The translations under genes and the position numbers were made by a program. The notes under the pieces are model-generated. The model was not told where the DNA came from and made no database searches. It saw only the letters and a program-made list of their open reading frames with translations. Source: Burkholderiales bacterium (GTDB lineage: Bacteria; Pseudomonadota; Gammaproteobacteria; Burkholderiales; Burkholderiaceae_C). From it: DNA of 61,448 bases. This document shows, in pieces, positions 15,520 through 24,852 of this stretch (positions are counted from its first letter, which is position 1; the number at the start of each line of letters is the position of its first letter). The DNA is taken from assembly GCA_003963005.1 (NCBI GenBank), contig RXJW01000031.1:1-61448 (forward strand), read 5' to 3'.

Positions 15520-17654
15520 CAGAAGCTGTGCCGCCAGCTCAGCGTCAACGTGCGGCCGCGGCCGGCGAAGTAGTCGTCGTTGGTGCCGGCCGGGTTGGCC
15601 TGCGAGTAGTAGCCGACGTACTGGCGATCCAGCAGGTTTTCGATGCCGACGCCGAAGTCGCCCCAGGGGGTGCCGTAGGTGGCCGCCAGGTCGGCCAACG
15701 TGAAGCCCTTGAAGTGCTCCTCCAACTTGGCCGTGCCGACGACGCGGCCGATGTTGATGTCGCGTGAAGACAGGCGGGTGGCCTGCAGGCGCACGTTCCC
15801 CTTGGCTGCGAACTGCCAAGCGGCGGCGAGCACCAGCTTGTCAGGCCCTTGCGAGCGGGCGCCGAGGGTGACGTCCAGCGGCGCATCCGGCTGGGCGGCT
15901 GTCTTGCCGCGCGTGCGGGCGTAGCTGGCGCTGAGCGTCCAGTCCGGCAGCGGCTTGACCTCGCCGCTGAACTCCAAGCCCTTCACGCGCACCGGCACGC
16001 GTAGCACGCTGCCGACGCCGGTGCTGGCGTCCACGCGGATCTGCGAGCCGAGGTCGGAGCGGGAGTCATAGACCGACGCCGAGAAGCTGCCCAGTCGGCC
16101 GCGCCAAGCCAGTCCCACCTCGCGGTTGTCGGTGACGACAGGTTCCAGCGAGATGAGCTTGTCCACCGACTGGTTGGCCGTGGCGACCGCGCGCAACACC
16201 AGGCCCACGTCGGGCACGCCGAAGCCCTCGTTGTAGGAGACGAAGGTGGACCAGCCGCCACCCAGGCGCCAGACCGCGCCCAGGCTCTTGACCCACTGGC
16301 TGAAGCTGCGCTCGCCGCCCTGCACGGCGGTGTTCTTGTAGAAGGCCAGGGTCTGGTAGCTGTCGACCTTCAGGTTGGCGCTCTCGCGACGCGCACCGCC
16401 GCGGATGGTGACGGGACCGGCCTCGTACTCCAGTTGAGCGAAGGGCGCGGTGCTCGTGAACTTCAGCGGCGGCACCCAGGTGCGGCCGGTCAGTGCCAGG
16501 CGCTGCTGGGAGGTGTCCTTCAGCCAGTCGAGGCCGGTCGTCAGCTCCAGGCCTTCGGTGAAGAGGTCGGGCCGCACCCAGCTCAACTTGACGCCGGCCT
16601 TGTCCGCGATGACCTCAGACTGGTCGAGCAATTGCCCTTGCGGCGCAATGCGGGTGTCCTGGAAGGTGGTGGCAGCCGTCGCGCCGTACAGGGCGGCAAA
16701 GTCTTGCTTGTAGACCTGGGCATGAGCCTGGCCGCCGGCCAGGTCGTTGTGGCTCCAGTCCAGCGAGACGGTGCGCACGTCGTTGCGCGGGGGCTTGCCC
16801 GGCGGCGTGCCGGGCGCTGCGCTGGTGAGCCGGCCGGTGGCGCGGTTGCCGGGCACGGGCTTCCAGTCACCGTCGCCCTCGAGGCGGAACTTGTTAAAGG
16901 ACAGCTGCAGCCGCTGTGGGCCGAAGTCGCGGCCCAGCTTGAGGAAGAGGTCGCCGGCCTGCGAGTCCTGGGTGTCGCCCTGCACGGCCTCCAGCCCGAG
17001 GCGCTGGCCATGGCCGTCGACGCCCACACCGCGCAGCGTGGCGCCCACGTGCAGCAGCGCGTCGAAGCTGCTCTTGTGCTCCAGCGTGTAGCCGGCTTTC
17101 CACAGCGCGTCGTCGCTGTGGCCCTGGGTGCCGTACTTCAGCTCGACGCGCTGGCGGGTGCCCGCCTCGACCGGCGTCTTCGAGATGAAGTTGATGATGC
17201 CGCCGGTGGCACCCAGGCCCTGGGCCGCGGAGGCGCCGGAGATGACTTCGATGCGCTCGATCAGCGAAGGGTCGGCGAAGTAGCCCTCCCGCGCGCCGTT
17301 GCGCAGCGGGTTGCTCTGCGGCACGCCGTCGAACAGCAGCAGCGCCGTGCGGCCGCGCATGGACTCGCCGAAGCTGGTGAGCTTCTGGCGCGACGGCGCA
17401 TACGACGGCGCCAGCACCGACAGCACCGCGCTCAGGTCTTCGGCCACCAGCGTCTGCGTCTCGATTTCCTGCGCGGTGATCACGCTGACGGCGCCGGGAA
17501 TCTTGTCGATGGCCTTTGTGCCGCGGGTCGCCGTGACCACAACGCGCTCAAGCGTCGGGTCGGCGGCTTGTTGTTGGGCCACGGCGGGAAGCGTGGCGAC
17601 GAGGGCGAGGGCCAGAGGGCTTAGACGGGGTAAAAACGAAAGCTTGGACGACAT
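15519..17654 (-). CDS. TonB-dependent siderophore/metal receptor
   Basis: The 711-aa outer-membrane receptor has a signal peptide (LALALVATLPAVAQQ), a TonB-box-like RVVVTATR, a plug domain (DLSAVLSVLAPSY, RIEVISGASAAQGLG, GGIINFISK) and a beta barrel closing with GRTLTLSWRHSF, the terminal Phe needed for barrel assembly. A Fur box lies about 55 bp upstream, so expression is probably iron-repressed. The PepSY protein follows in the same operon. The ligand cannot be read from sequence; a ferric siderophore is most likely. Confidence 0.92.
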   Translation of the reverse strand: MSSKLSFLPRLSPLALALVATLPAVAQQQAADPTLERVVVTATRGTKAIDKIPGAVSVITAQEIETQTLVAEDLSAVLSVLAPSYAPSRQKLTSFGESMRGRTALLLFDGVPQSNPLRNGAREGYFADPSLIERIEVISGASAAQGLGATGGIINFISKTPVEAGTRQRVELKYGTQGHSDDALWKAGYTLEHKSSFDALLHVGATLRGVGVDGHGQRLGLEAVQGDTQDSQAGDLFLKLGRDFGPQRLQLSFNKFRLEGDGDWKPVPGNRATGRLTSAAPGTPPGKPPRNDVRTVSLDWSHNDLAGGQAHAQVYKQDFAALYGATAATTFQDTRIAPQGQLLDQSEVIADKAGVKLSWVRPDLFTEGLELTTGLDWLKDTSQQRLALTGRTWVPPLKFTSTAPFAQLEYEAGPVTIRGGARRESANLKVDSYQTLAFYKNTAVQGGERSFSQWVKSLGAVWRLGGGWSTFVSYNEGFGVPDVGLVLRAVATANQSVDKLISLEPVVTDNREVGLAWRGRLGSFSASVYDSRSDLGSQIRVDASTGVGSVLRVPVRVKGLEFSGEVKPLPDWTLSASYARTRGKTAAQPDAPLDVTLGARSQGPDKLVLAAAWQFAAKGNVRLQATRLSSRDINIGRVVGTAKLEEHFKGFTLADLAATYGTPWGDFGVGIENLLDRQYVGYYSQANPAGTNDDYFAGRGRTLTLSWRHSF

Positions 17655-17709
17655 CGGAAATAGGGACGACTGAGGGCGAGCGGGGGCTCAATGCAAAGCA
17701 ATGTTAATT

Positions 17710-17728
17710 CATAATGAGAATCACTCGT
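17710..17728. promoter_or_regulatory. Fur box
   Basis: CATAATGAGAATCACTCGT matches the 19-bp Fur consensus at 13 positions. It lies between the divergent TonB receptor (start 17654) and the fur gene (start 17764), so it can control both. Confidence 0.72.
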
Positions 17729-17763
17729 ATTTGCGTACAAGTCCCTCACCGGGCGCCCCATTG

Positions 17764-18192
17764 ATGTCGCACCGCTCTTCTTCGAACCACGTCTCAGAAA
17801 TCCATGCCTCCGGTCTGAAGGTCACGACGCCGCGCGTCAAGGTCCTGCGCGTCTTCCAGGCAGGCGAGCGCCGCCACTGGAGCGCCGAGGACGTCTACCA
17901 GACCTTGTTGGCCGAGGGCGCAGACATCGGCCTGGCCACGGTCTACCGGGTGCTGATGCAGTTCGTGCAGGCCGGGCTGCTCTCGCGAACGCATTTCGAG
18001 ACCGGCAAATCGGTCTTCGAGCTGAACGAGGGCCACCACCACGACCACCTCGTCTGCGCGCGCTGCGGCCATGTGGAGGAGTTCTGCGATCCCGAGATCG
18101 AGTCCCGCCAGCAAGCCATCGCCTCCGAACGTGGCTTCGAGCTACAGGCACATGCGCTGGCGCTCTATGGGCTCTGCTCCCGATGCCAGTAA
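17764..18192 (+). CDS. fur: Ferric uptake regulator (Fur family)
   Basis: The 142-aa protein has the Fur winged helix (LKVTTPRVKVLRVF, LATVYRVLMQF) and the metal-binding motif HHHDHLVCARCGHVEEFCD, with a second cysteine pair at the C-terminus (LCSRC) forming the structural zinc site. The start at 17764 is preferred over 17701, because the upstream frame overlaps the Fur box. It is probably an accessory copy dedicated to the neighbouring TonB/PepSY genes, though it could be the housekeeping Fur or a Zur/PerR paralogue. Confidence 0.9.
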   Translation: MSHRSSSNHVSEIHASGLKVTTPRVKVLRVFQAGERRHWSAEDVYQTLLAEGADIGLATVYRVLMQFVQAGLLSRTHFETGKSVFELNEGHHHDHLVCARCGHVEEFCDPEIESRQQAIASERGFELQAHALALYGLCSRCQ

Positions 18193-18755
18193 CCACCCCG
18201 ACACGCCGATCCATCCGTACTCGACGGTCAAGTTTCGAAAGAGGCACGTCAAATTCCAGGACCTGCTTCTGGAGTTCAGGTCGCCGGGGACGTTCGCGAC
18301 GCGATAGCCGGTGTGTTCAGCCAGACGCCCTGATGGGGCATGCCGGGATAAAGCCAGTATTGGCTCATAACACCAAGTGTTATGAACTTCTAGAACTATT
18401 CATACCCCGGGTAGTAAAAGGAGCGGCAGCCAGCTTCAGACGGCTATGACGGCCCGTTCGCGCCCTGCTGTCCGCCTTCGAAGTCTTCGCCGAAATTGAA
18501 GCGCTTCGCAAACGCCACAAGTGTTCCACTTGGCCAACTCCACGACGTCGACGCGTCGTTTGCATGACTCGCAACGGCTGGCGTAGTGATGACATCTGTG
18601 ACCGTAACGAAGGCAGCGCCGACCTGCGACTGCCAACCTCGGTAGCGCCCTGCCCGGACAGCTCTTGCTAACCGCATAACTTGCTCGACCGCTCGATGCC
18701 CGTGGTCATGCAGGGGGAACACCCTAGCTAGACAGGCTGATACACGCTTGATGCA
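18193..18755. other. 563-bp non-coding stretch
   Basis: No convincing gene is present. The segment holds an AT-richer patch near 18360-18400 with an inverted repeat. On the minus strand 18436-18636 could encode a 66-aa peptide with two C-x2-C pairs (CESC and CGVC) like a zinc ribbon, but it lacks a ribosome site and overlaps other open frames, so it is not called. Confidence 0.4.
18365..18385. repeat. 9-bp inverted repeat, possible operator
   Basis: TCATAACAC and GTGTTATGA pair perfectly around a 3-base centre, in an AT-richer patch with a second small palindrome (TTCTAGAA, 18388-18395). It is about 370 bp upstream of the next gene. The lack of a T-run argues against a terminator. Confidence 0.4.
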
Positions 18756-19205
18756 ATGCAGCATCCAATCCAGCATTTCATGAAACTCATCGGCTTCTGG
18801 CTTCTGCTTGTACTCGCGGTCATCGTGCCCGCGACCGCCAGCGTGGCCACGTCGTTGTTCTGCCCCACGGTGTCGGTAGCCAAGGCAAAGGCGTCGGTTC
18901 AGGTCGCCGCAGCCAGGTCCGCGGGAAAGCATGCGGCGCTGTCAGGCGGGCACCGCAAGAATCCCAGCGCCAAGCTGGTTGGCAAGAAGCCGACCGCACC
19001 CGATCCGGACTCCCAGGCCCAGCATTGCTGCGATGCCTCGCCCTGCACCCAGTGCACCAGCTGCGGCTCGTGCGCGTCCATGGTGACCCAGGTCGCACTT
19101 GCCGCCGTCGGTCATCCACCGGTGCAGTTGGTCTTGCCGGATGCCGGCAGTCCACGCGCCGAGTTCCTCCTATCCGGGCAAGAACGCCCGCCACGAACCG
19201 CCTGA
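18756..19205 (+). CDS. Exported cysteine-rich protein, DUF2946-like
   Basis: The 149-aa protein begins with a hydrophobic export segment (KLIGFWLLLVLAVIVPATAS) and has a cysteine cluster CCDASPCTQCTSCGSC near residue 92 onward, then a C-terminal RPPRTA tail. The pattern of leader, Cys/His cluster and RPPR-type tail is that of DUF2946-like proteins found just upstream of metal TonB receptors; one follows here 221 bp away. A second protein of the same design is at 33140-33556. Metal sensing or chaperoning in the periplasm is a guess. The ATG at 18780 is an alternative start. Confidence 0.65.
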   Translation: MQHPIQHFMKLIGFWLLLVLAVIVPATASVATSLFCPTVSVAKAKASVQVAAARSAGKHAALSGGHRKNPSAKLVGKKPTAPDPDSQAQHCCDASPCTQCTSCGSCASMVTQVALAAVGHPPVQLVLPDAGSPRAEFLLSGQERPPRTA

Positions 19206-19426
19206 CTCAGTACGACCGCCAGCGGCGGCCTGCGTGGATGCGCATGCCGTGACGAGCTGGCCAAGCGTTGGCTGAGTCGCGCGCTGGCGACACGATCCCT
19301 CCACAAGCTCAAGGCGCAGGGATCCCCGCTTCCGACCACCGCGATGTGCTCGCCGACGAACCTCTGGTTCGTGGTGCCCGATCCTGCGTTCCCGCCCCGT
19401 GAGGCGGCGCCAGGCACCCTTTTTGG

Positions 19427-22144
19427 ATGCACATGATGTCTATCCCCTCCACGCGTACCGCCGTCTCGACGGCCGCCTTGCTCTTCATCAGCCAAGCGTT
19501 CGCCCAGAGCGCCCCTACGCCCCCCGAATCCCAGACGACATCGCTTGAGAAGGTCCAGATCACTGGCAGCCGGATCAACCTGAAGCAGGCGCAAATCTCC
19601 GGCGTGGGCCCCGTCACCGTCATCGATGCCGAGACCATCCAGCGCACGGGCGCCATCTCGGCCGAAACCCTGCTCCAGCGGCTGCCAGCCTCCGCCGGCA
19701 CGGCGGGCAACCAGACCTCCGCCTACTGGACCGGCAACGGCTATGGGACGACCCAGGTCAACCTGCGCGGCCTGGGCATCAACCGGACGCTGGTGCTGCT
19801 CAATGGGCGCCGCGTCGTCAACGGCGGCACGGGCGCCAACAGCGCCGTCGACCTGAACATGATCCCGGTCGCCATGATCGAACGCGTCGAGGTGCTCAAG
19901 GATGGCGCCTCGGCGATCTATGGCGCCGACGCCGTGGCCGGCGTGGTCAACATCATCACCAAGAGCGGCCTCAAGGGTGGCGAAGCTTCGGTGCGCTACG
20001 GCCAGACCAGCCGCGGCGATGGTGAGGAGACGGCCGTCGACCTCGCCTATGGGCTTCAAGGCTCGGCGGGCTCGCTGGTGACCGGCATCAATTATTCGGA
20101 GAGCGGCGCCATCAACATGGCCACGCGTGCACCCTGCGGCTTGGGAGAGGTGGCCGGCAAGCTCGAGTGCGTGGGCAGTTCCTCCACGATCGGCGGCCGC
20201 GCCCGCCTCGCCGACGGGACGCGCATCAACTTCAACCAGACGCCGGGCGGCAACCCCGCCTCCTACGAGCCTTACTCGGCCGCCAAGCACAACTACAACA
20301 GCAACCCGGCGCTGAACGCGGTCAACCCCATCAAGCGCCTGAACCTGAGCGCCTTCGGCACCGTCAACCTCACCGAGGAGACCAAGCTCTTCACGGAGGC
20401 GCTGTTCTCGCATCGGGAGTCCAACCAGCTGGCCACGCCTGGCACGCTCGGCGTCTACCGCCCGATCAATATCGCGGCCAGCCATCCGACCAATCCCACG
20501 GGTCAGAACCTGGTGCTGGAGAGAAGGCGCCTCGCCGAAGGCGGCACCCGCACCTTCGGGCAGGAGTCGAACATCTTCCGCATCGTGGCCGGCGCCAAGG
20601 GCAGCTTCGGCAAGAGCTGGGACTGGTCGGCGGCCGTGAACTGGGGGCGCAACACGGGCGTGGACAGCACTACCAACGTGGCGAATCTGGACCGGGTGGA
20701 TCAGACGCTGGACCGCACCAAGTGCGGCACGGCAGCAGGGGCGGCCATCCCCTGCGGCAACTACCTGGGCTACGGCAGCATCACGCCTGAGGTGCTGCGC
20801 TACATCATGGCAACCACACGCGACACCGGTGGTAATGACCAGAAAGGCGTCAGTGCCAACATCAGCGGCGAGCTGTTCGAACTGCCGGCCGGCGCGGTGG
20901 GCTTCGCGGCCGGCGCGGAGGCGCGTCGCGAGAGCGGCTGGCGCAATCCCGACAACCTCACCGTGATCGGCGTGGCCAACACCAACCGCCAGGATCCGAT
21001 CGCCGGCAAGTACACGGCGCGCGAGGTCTATGCCGAACTTGCCGTGCCGCTGCTGAAGAAGCTGCCCTTCGTCGAGTCGCTGCAGTTCAACACCGCCGCC
21101 CGCTACTCCGACTACAGCCTGTTCGGCTCCAAGAGCACCTACAAGGCCGGCCTGGACTGGCAGGTGCTGCCCAGCCTCAAGCTGCGCTCCAACCTGTCGT
21201 CGGCCTTCCGGGTGCCCAACATCCCGGAGCTGTACGGCGGCGTGTCGGAGGGCAACCTGACGACCACCGACCCCTGCAGCAACTGGAGCGCCTTGCCGAC
21301 CACGTCGGTGGTCTCGCAGAACTGCAAGGCCGCGGGCGTGCCGGCCGGCTACAAGCAGCTCGGCAACACCATCCTGACCACGGTCGGCGGCAACCCCAAC
21401 CTGGGCCCCGAGGACGCCAAGACCATGACCGCCGGCGCCGTCTGGTCGCCGATGAAGACGCTGACCCTGACCTTGGACTACTACAACATCAAGATCACCA
21501 ACGCCATCCAGAGCGTGGCGGGCTCGACCAAGCTCGCGGTTTGCTACAACACGCCAGGCTTGGCGCACATTTTCTGCAGCCCGTCGAGCTTCACCCGCAA
21601 CAAGACCACCGGCGAGATTGACTTCCTCTCGTCCCAGCCGGTCAATGCAGCGGACGAGAAGATCTCGGGTTTCGACGTGGGGGCGTTGTACGAGTTCAAT
21701 ATCGCCGGCTTCATGGCCACGCTCAATGCCGAAGCGTCCTACCTGAAGAACTACCAGGTGCGCCCCTTCCCGGGCGCGGACGCGATCGACTACACCGGCA
21801 AGATCACGGGTGGTCGCGGCAGCTACACACAGTGGCGTTCGCTGAGCTCCATCACCTTGGCCAAGGGCCCCTGGTCAGGCGCCTACACGTTGCAGTACAT
21901 CGGCTCGGCAGATGACATCAACGCCGCCCCGACCGCCATCGGCGCCAAAGCCCCGACCGTGACCTACCACTCGGTCCAGGTGAAATACGCGGTCAGCAAG
22001 CAACTCGACGTCGCGCTCGGCGTCGACAACCTGTTCGACAAGAAGGCGCCGTTCATCCAGTCGTATACCGACGCCAACACGGACACGATGACCTACGACC
22101 TCCAAGGTCGACGCTGGCACGTTCGCGCGGGCTACCGCTGGTAG
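19427..22144 (+). CDS. Large TonB-dependent receptor
   Basis: The 905-aa receptor has a signal peptide (TAALLFISQAFAQ), an N-terminal VQITGSRI TonB-box region, a plug (NLRGLGINRTLVLLNGRR, RVEVLKDGASAIYGADAVAG, VNIITK) and a barrel ending WHVRAGYRW. The RGLG..RTLVLLNGRR block places it in the larger receptor class often used for peptides, sugars or metal complexes rather than classic siderophores. Two PepSY proteins, one fused to a flavoreductase, follow on the same strand, suggesting that the imported ligand is reduced at the inner membrane. Confidence 0.93.
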   Translation: MHMMSIPSTRTAVSTAALLFISQAFAQSAPTPPESQTTSLEKVQITGSRINLKQAQISGVGPVTVIDAETIQRTGAISAETLLQRLPASAGTAGNQTSAYWTGNGYGTTQVNLRGLGINRTLVLLNGRRVVNGGTGANSAVDLNMIPVAMIERVEVLKDGASAIYGADAVAGVVNIITKSGLKGGEASVRYGQTSRGDGEETAVDLAYGLQGSAGSLVTGINYSESGAINMATRAPCGLGEVAGKLECVGSSSTIGGRARLADGTRINFNQTPGGNPASYEPYSAAKHNYNSNPALNAVNPIKRLNLSAFGTVNLTEETKLFTEALFSHRESNQLATPGTLGVYRPINIAASHPTNPTGQNLVLERRRLAEGGTRTFGQESNIFRIVAGAKGSFGKSWDWSAAVNWGRNTGVDSTTNVANLDRVDQTLDRTKCGTAAGAAIPCGNYLGYGSITPEVLRYIMATTRDTGGNDQKGVSANISGELFELPAGAVGFAAGAEARRESGWRNPDNLTVIGVANTNRQDPIAGKYTAREVYAELAVPLLKKLPFVESLQFNTAARYSDYSLFGSKSTYKAGLDWQVLPSLKLRSNLSSAFRVPNIPELYGGVSEGNLTTTDPCSNWSALPTTSVVSQNCKAAGVPAGYKQLGNTILTTVGGNPNLGPEDAKTMTAGAVWSPMKTLTLTLDYYNIKITNAIQSVAGSTKLAVCYNTPGLAHIFCSPSSFTRNKTTGEIDFLSSQPVNAADEKISGFDVGALYEFNIAGFMATLNAEASYLKNYQVRPFPGADAIDYTGKITGGRGSYTQWRSLSSITLAKGPWSGAYTLQYIGSADDINAAPTAIGAKAPTVTYHSVQVKYAVSKQLDVALGVDNLFDKKAPFIQSYTDANTDTMTYDLQGRRWHVRAGYRW

Positions 22145-22220
22145 GCCGCATCGCAGTGAGGCACGGTGTCGCTGGCGGGTCCAGCGGCACCCAATCAACG
22201 AACGCAGTGAGACATTGCAC

Positions 22221-22913
22221 ATGAACCTACCCTTCTGGGTACGCCGAGCCCACAAATGGATCGGCCTCGTCATTGGCGTCCAGGCCTTGCTCTGGATGCT
22301 CAGCGGCGTCTACATGACCGCCATCTCCCTGGAGGTCATCCATGGTGACCACCTGGCACATGTGTCCGATGCTCCCCTGGAGCGCCAGGGCGAGCGCCTG
22401 GACGTCGGCCAGCTAGCGCAGCTCCGTCCGGGCTTCGAGTCCTTCAAGCTCAAGCGCTTCCTCGGCAAGGAGGTCTACGAACTGCGGGGCGGCGGCAAGG
22501 CCAGTCTTGTCGATGCCCGCACCGGCGAGCTGCTGAGCCCGCTTTCGCGCGAGCAGATCGTGGCCCGCGCCAAGGACATCTACCAGGGGGAGGCAGAGAT
22601 CAGCGAGGTGACCTGGATCACCCAGGCCCCGCAGGAGGTGGCCAAGCGGCCGGTGCCGATGTGGGCCGTCCGCTTCGATGACCGCGCCAACTCGACCCTG
22701 TACTTCTCTCCTGACACGGGCGACCTGCTGGCCCGCCGCCACGATCTCTGGCGCTGGTTCGACTTCCTGTGGATGTTCCACATCATGGACTACGACAAGC
22801 GCACCGACGTCAACAACAGCCTGCTGCGTGTGGCTGCAGGCACCGGCCTGGTCTTCGCACTGAGCGGCGCCTGGCTGGTGTTCTACAGCTTCCGCCGGAG
22901 GGCCCAGCCATGA
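22221..22913 (+). CDS. PepSY-domain membrane protein
   Basis: The 230-aa protein has an N-terminal membrane helix (KWIGLVIGVQALLWMLSGVY), two PepSY-like periplasmic regions (VDARTGELLSPL; YFSPDTGDLLARR), and a C-terminal helix (AAGTGLVFALSGAWLVFY). It is about half the length of a full PepSY_TM protein. Its stop overlaps the start of the PepSY-reductase gene (ATGA), so the two are made together and may form one complex. ATG at 22221 is used; a TTG at 22215 is two codons upstream. Confidence 0.85.
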   Translation: MNLPFWVRRAHKWIGLVIGVQALLWMLSGVYMTAISLEVIHGDHLAHVSDAPLERQGERLDVGQLAQLRPGFESFKLKRFLGKEVYELRGGGKASLVDARTGELLSPLSREQIVARAKDIYQGEAEISEVTWITQAPQEVAKRPVPMWAVRFDDRANSTLYFSPDTGDLLARRHDLWRWFDFLWMFHIMDYDKRTDVNNSLLRVAAGTGLVFALSGAWLVFYSFRRRAQP

Positions 22914-24730
22914 CACTGTGGATGCGCAAGATTCACAAATGGATCGGTCTGCTCATCGGCCTGCAGTTGGTGCTGTGGATGTGCAGCGGTTTCGTGATGA
23001 GCCTGCTGGACGCCGAGAAGGTCCGGGGCCGCGAATTCCGCGCGCCCGCACAAGCCGTGAGAGCTTGGCCGGCAGACACCGTCCCGCTGCGCCCATTGAT
23101 CGGCAATGCCTACGACGCGGCCCAAACCGTTTCGACGGGCTGGCTGCTGGACCGGCCGATCTATCGCCTGGCGACCGAGAAATCCACGCTGCTGATCAAT
23201 GCCAAGACCGGTCAGCGAATCGAGCTCGATGCGTCGCTGGCCCGCCAGCTGGCCGAAGCGTCGTATCGCGGCCCGGGTCGCGCCGGACCGGCTGAACTCG
23301 TCGAACCCTCGCTGGAGACCAGGACCCATGAAGGCAAGGTGTGGCGCGTGGCGTTTTCCGACCCCGAGGACACCACGGTCTACCTGACGCAGCAAGGGGA
23401 TGTCCTTGACCACCGCAACCGAACCTGGCGCCTGTTCGACGTGGTCTGGATGCTGCACATCATGGACTACACGGGCCGTCAGGACTTCAACAACCCGCTC
23501 GTGGTCACTGCGGCAGTGGGTGGGTTCTGGCTGGCGCTCAGTGGGATCTGGCTGCTGTTCACCAGCTTCAGCCTGGCGGAGTTCATCCCGAAGCGGTGGC
23601 GCAGCACCCGCGCGCTGATGGTCCATGCGCCTGACGGCAGCCGCCTGCGCAGCGTACGCGCCCATGCGGGCGACACGGTGTTCGTCGCCCTGGCGCAGCA
23701 AGGATTGCAACTGCCATCCAACTGCGGCGGCGGCCAGACCTGCGGCCTGTGCGAGGTGCGTGTGCGCGGCGCTGCGCCGGATGCCACCAGCGCCGACCGC
23801 GCCCTCATTCCTGCGTCCAGGATCGAGGCGGGCTGCCGCCTGGCATGCAACCTCAAGCTGGACCGCAACCTTGACATCGAAGTCAAGGGCGGCGGCGAGC
23901 TGGGCACGGTCAAGGAAGCCGAGGTGGAACGGGTGCGTGCCCTGTCGCCCTTCCTTCGAGAGGTGGTGCTGCGCCCCAAAGGCAAGCCGGGGCCGGAGTA
24001 CCGACCGGGCGCCTACATCCAGGTGCACGTTCCCGCCTATCGCATGGCCAAGGATCAGATCGCAGCGCCCGATGAGCACCGTTCGGCCTGGGCAGGCCTG
24101 CACCTGCCGGCGCAATGGTCCAGCGGGACGCTGCTGCGCAGGTCGTACTCGCTGTCGACACCCGTGACGCAGTCCGACGGTCGGCTCACGCTGCTGGTCC
24201 GGTTCTGCCACGGCAAACAAGGCGGCAAGAACCATCCCCCCGGCAAGGGCTCGGCCTATGTCTTCGGGCTCAAGGCCGGCGACCAGCTCCGCTACAGCGG
24301 GCCGTTCGGCGACTTCGCCATCCAGCAGGGGCAGCGCGAGAAGATCTTCATCGGCGGCGGTGCCGGCATGGCACCGCTTCGAGCCATGATCCTCGACCTG
24401 CTGGAATCCGGCGCCACCGAGCCCATCCACTTCTGGTACGGCGCGCGCTCGGTGGCCGAGGCGCCTTACGTGGAGGAGATGCAGGCGCTGGCCGAGCGTT
24501 TCGAGAACTTCAGCTGGCAGTTGGTGTTGTCCGAGGAGCGCGGCACGGCCCATCCGGCTGGTCTGGTCCACGAGGTGGCGCGCGAAGGCCTGCTCAAGGA
24601 GCATCCCAACCTGCAGGCCTGCGACTTCTACCTGTGCGGCCCACCCATGATGCTGGCGGCCACCCGCACCATGCTCAGGCAACTGGGCGTGTCCGACGAC
24701 CGGGTGGCCTTTGATGACTTCAAGATCTGA
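22910..24730 (+). CDS. PepSY-ferredoxin-flavoreductase fusion (NqrF-like)
   Basis: This 606-aa protein joins two parts. Residues 1-225 are a PepSY membrane unit much like the preceding gene (KWIGLLIGLQLVLWMCSGFV). Residues 240-606 are NqrF-like: a 2Fe-2S site C272-x5-C278-x2-C281 with C313, the same 6/3/32 spacing as in the F subunit of Na+-translocating NADH:quinone reductase; an FAD-binding region (RRSYSLSTP); and an NAD(P)H site (FIGGGAGMAPLRAM, FYLCGPPMM). It can plausibly carry electrons from cytosolic NADH through flavin and iron-sulfur to the PepSY membrane unit, reducing metal delivered by the upstream receptor. That role is inference; the domains are clear. Confidence 0.9.
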   Translation: MTLWMRKIHKWIGLLIGLQLVLWMCSGFVMSLLDAEKVRGREFRAPAQAVRAWPADTVPLRPLIGNAYDAAQTVSTGWLLDRPIYRLATEKSTLLINAKTGQRIELDASLARQLAEASYRGPGRAGPAELVEPSLETRTHEGKVWRVAFSDPEDTTVYLTQQGDVLDHRNRTWRLFDVVWMLHIMDYTGRQDFNNPLVVTAAVGGFWLALSGIWLLFTSFSLAEFIPKRWRSTRALMVHAPDGSRLRSVRAHAGDTVFVALAQQGLQLPSNCGGGQTCGLCEVRVRGAAPDATSADRALIPASRIEAGCRLACNLKLDRNLDIEVKGGGELGTVKEAEVERVRALSPFLREVVLRPKGKPGPEYRPGAYIQVHVPAYRMAKDQIAAPDEHRSAWAGLHLPAQWSSGTLLRRSYSLSTPVTQSDGRLTLLVRFCHGKQGGKNHPPGKGSAYVFGLKAGDQLRYSGPFGDFAIQQGQREKIFIGGGAGMAPLRAMILDLLESGATEPIHFWYGARSVAEAPYVEEMQALAERFENFSWQLVLSEERGTAHPAGLVHEVAREGLLKEHPNLQACDFYLCGPPMMLAATRTMLRQLGVSDDRVAFDDFKI

Positions 24731-24852
24731 CACCGTCGCAACTTGCTTCAATTGCATGACGCGCCCAACGCGCTGGCCGAGCCGGGCCAGTGCATCATGG
24801 GATGGGCGGTCGACGGCGCAGGGCCGGCGCCCCTCATCAAGCAGGTGAAGCC

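Noticed and set aside
19112-21568. 818-codon minus-strand open frame opposite the large TonB receptor
   Set aside because: It is a by-product of high GC and the receptor's codon use; no family motif or ribosome site.
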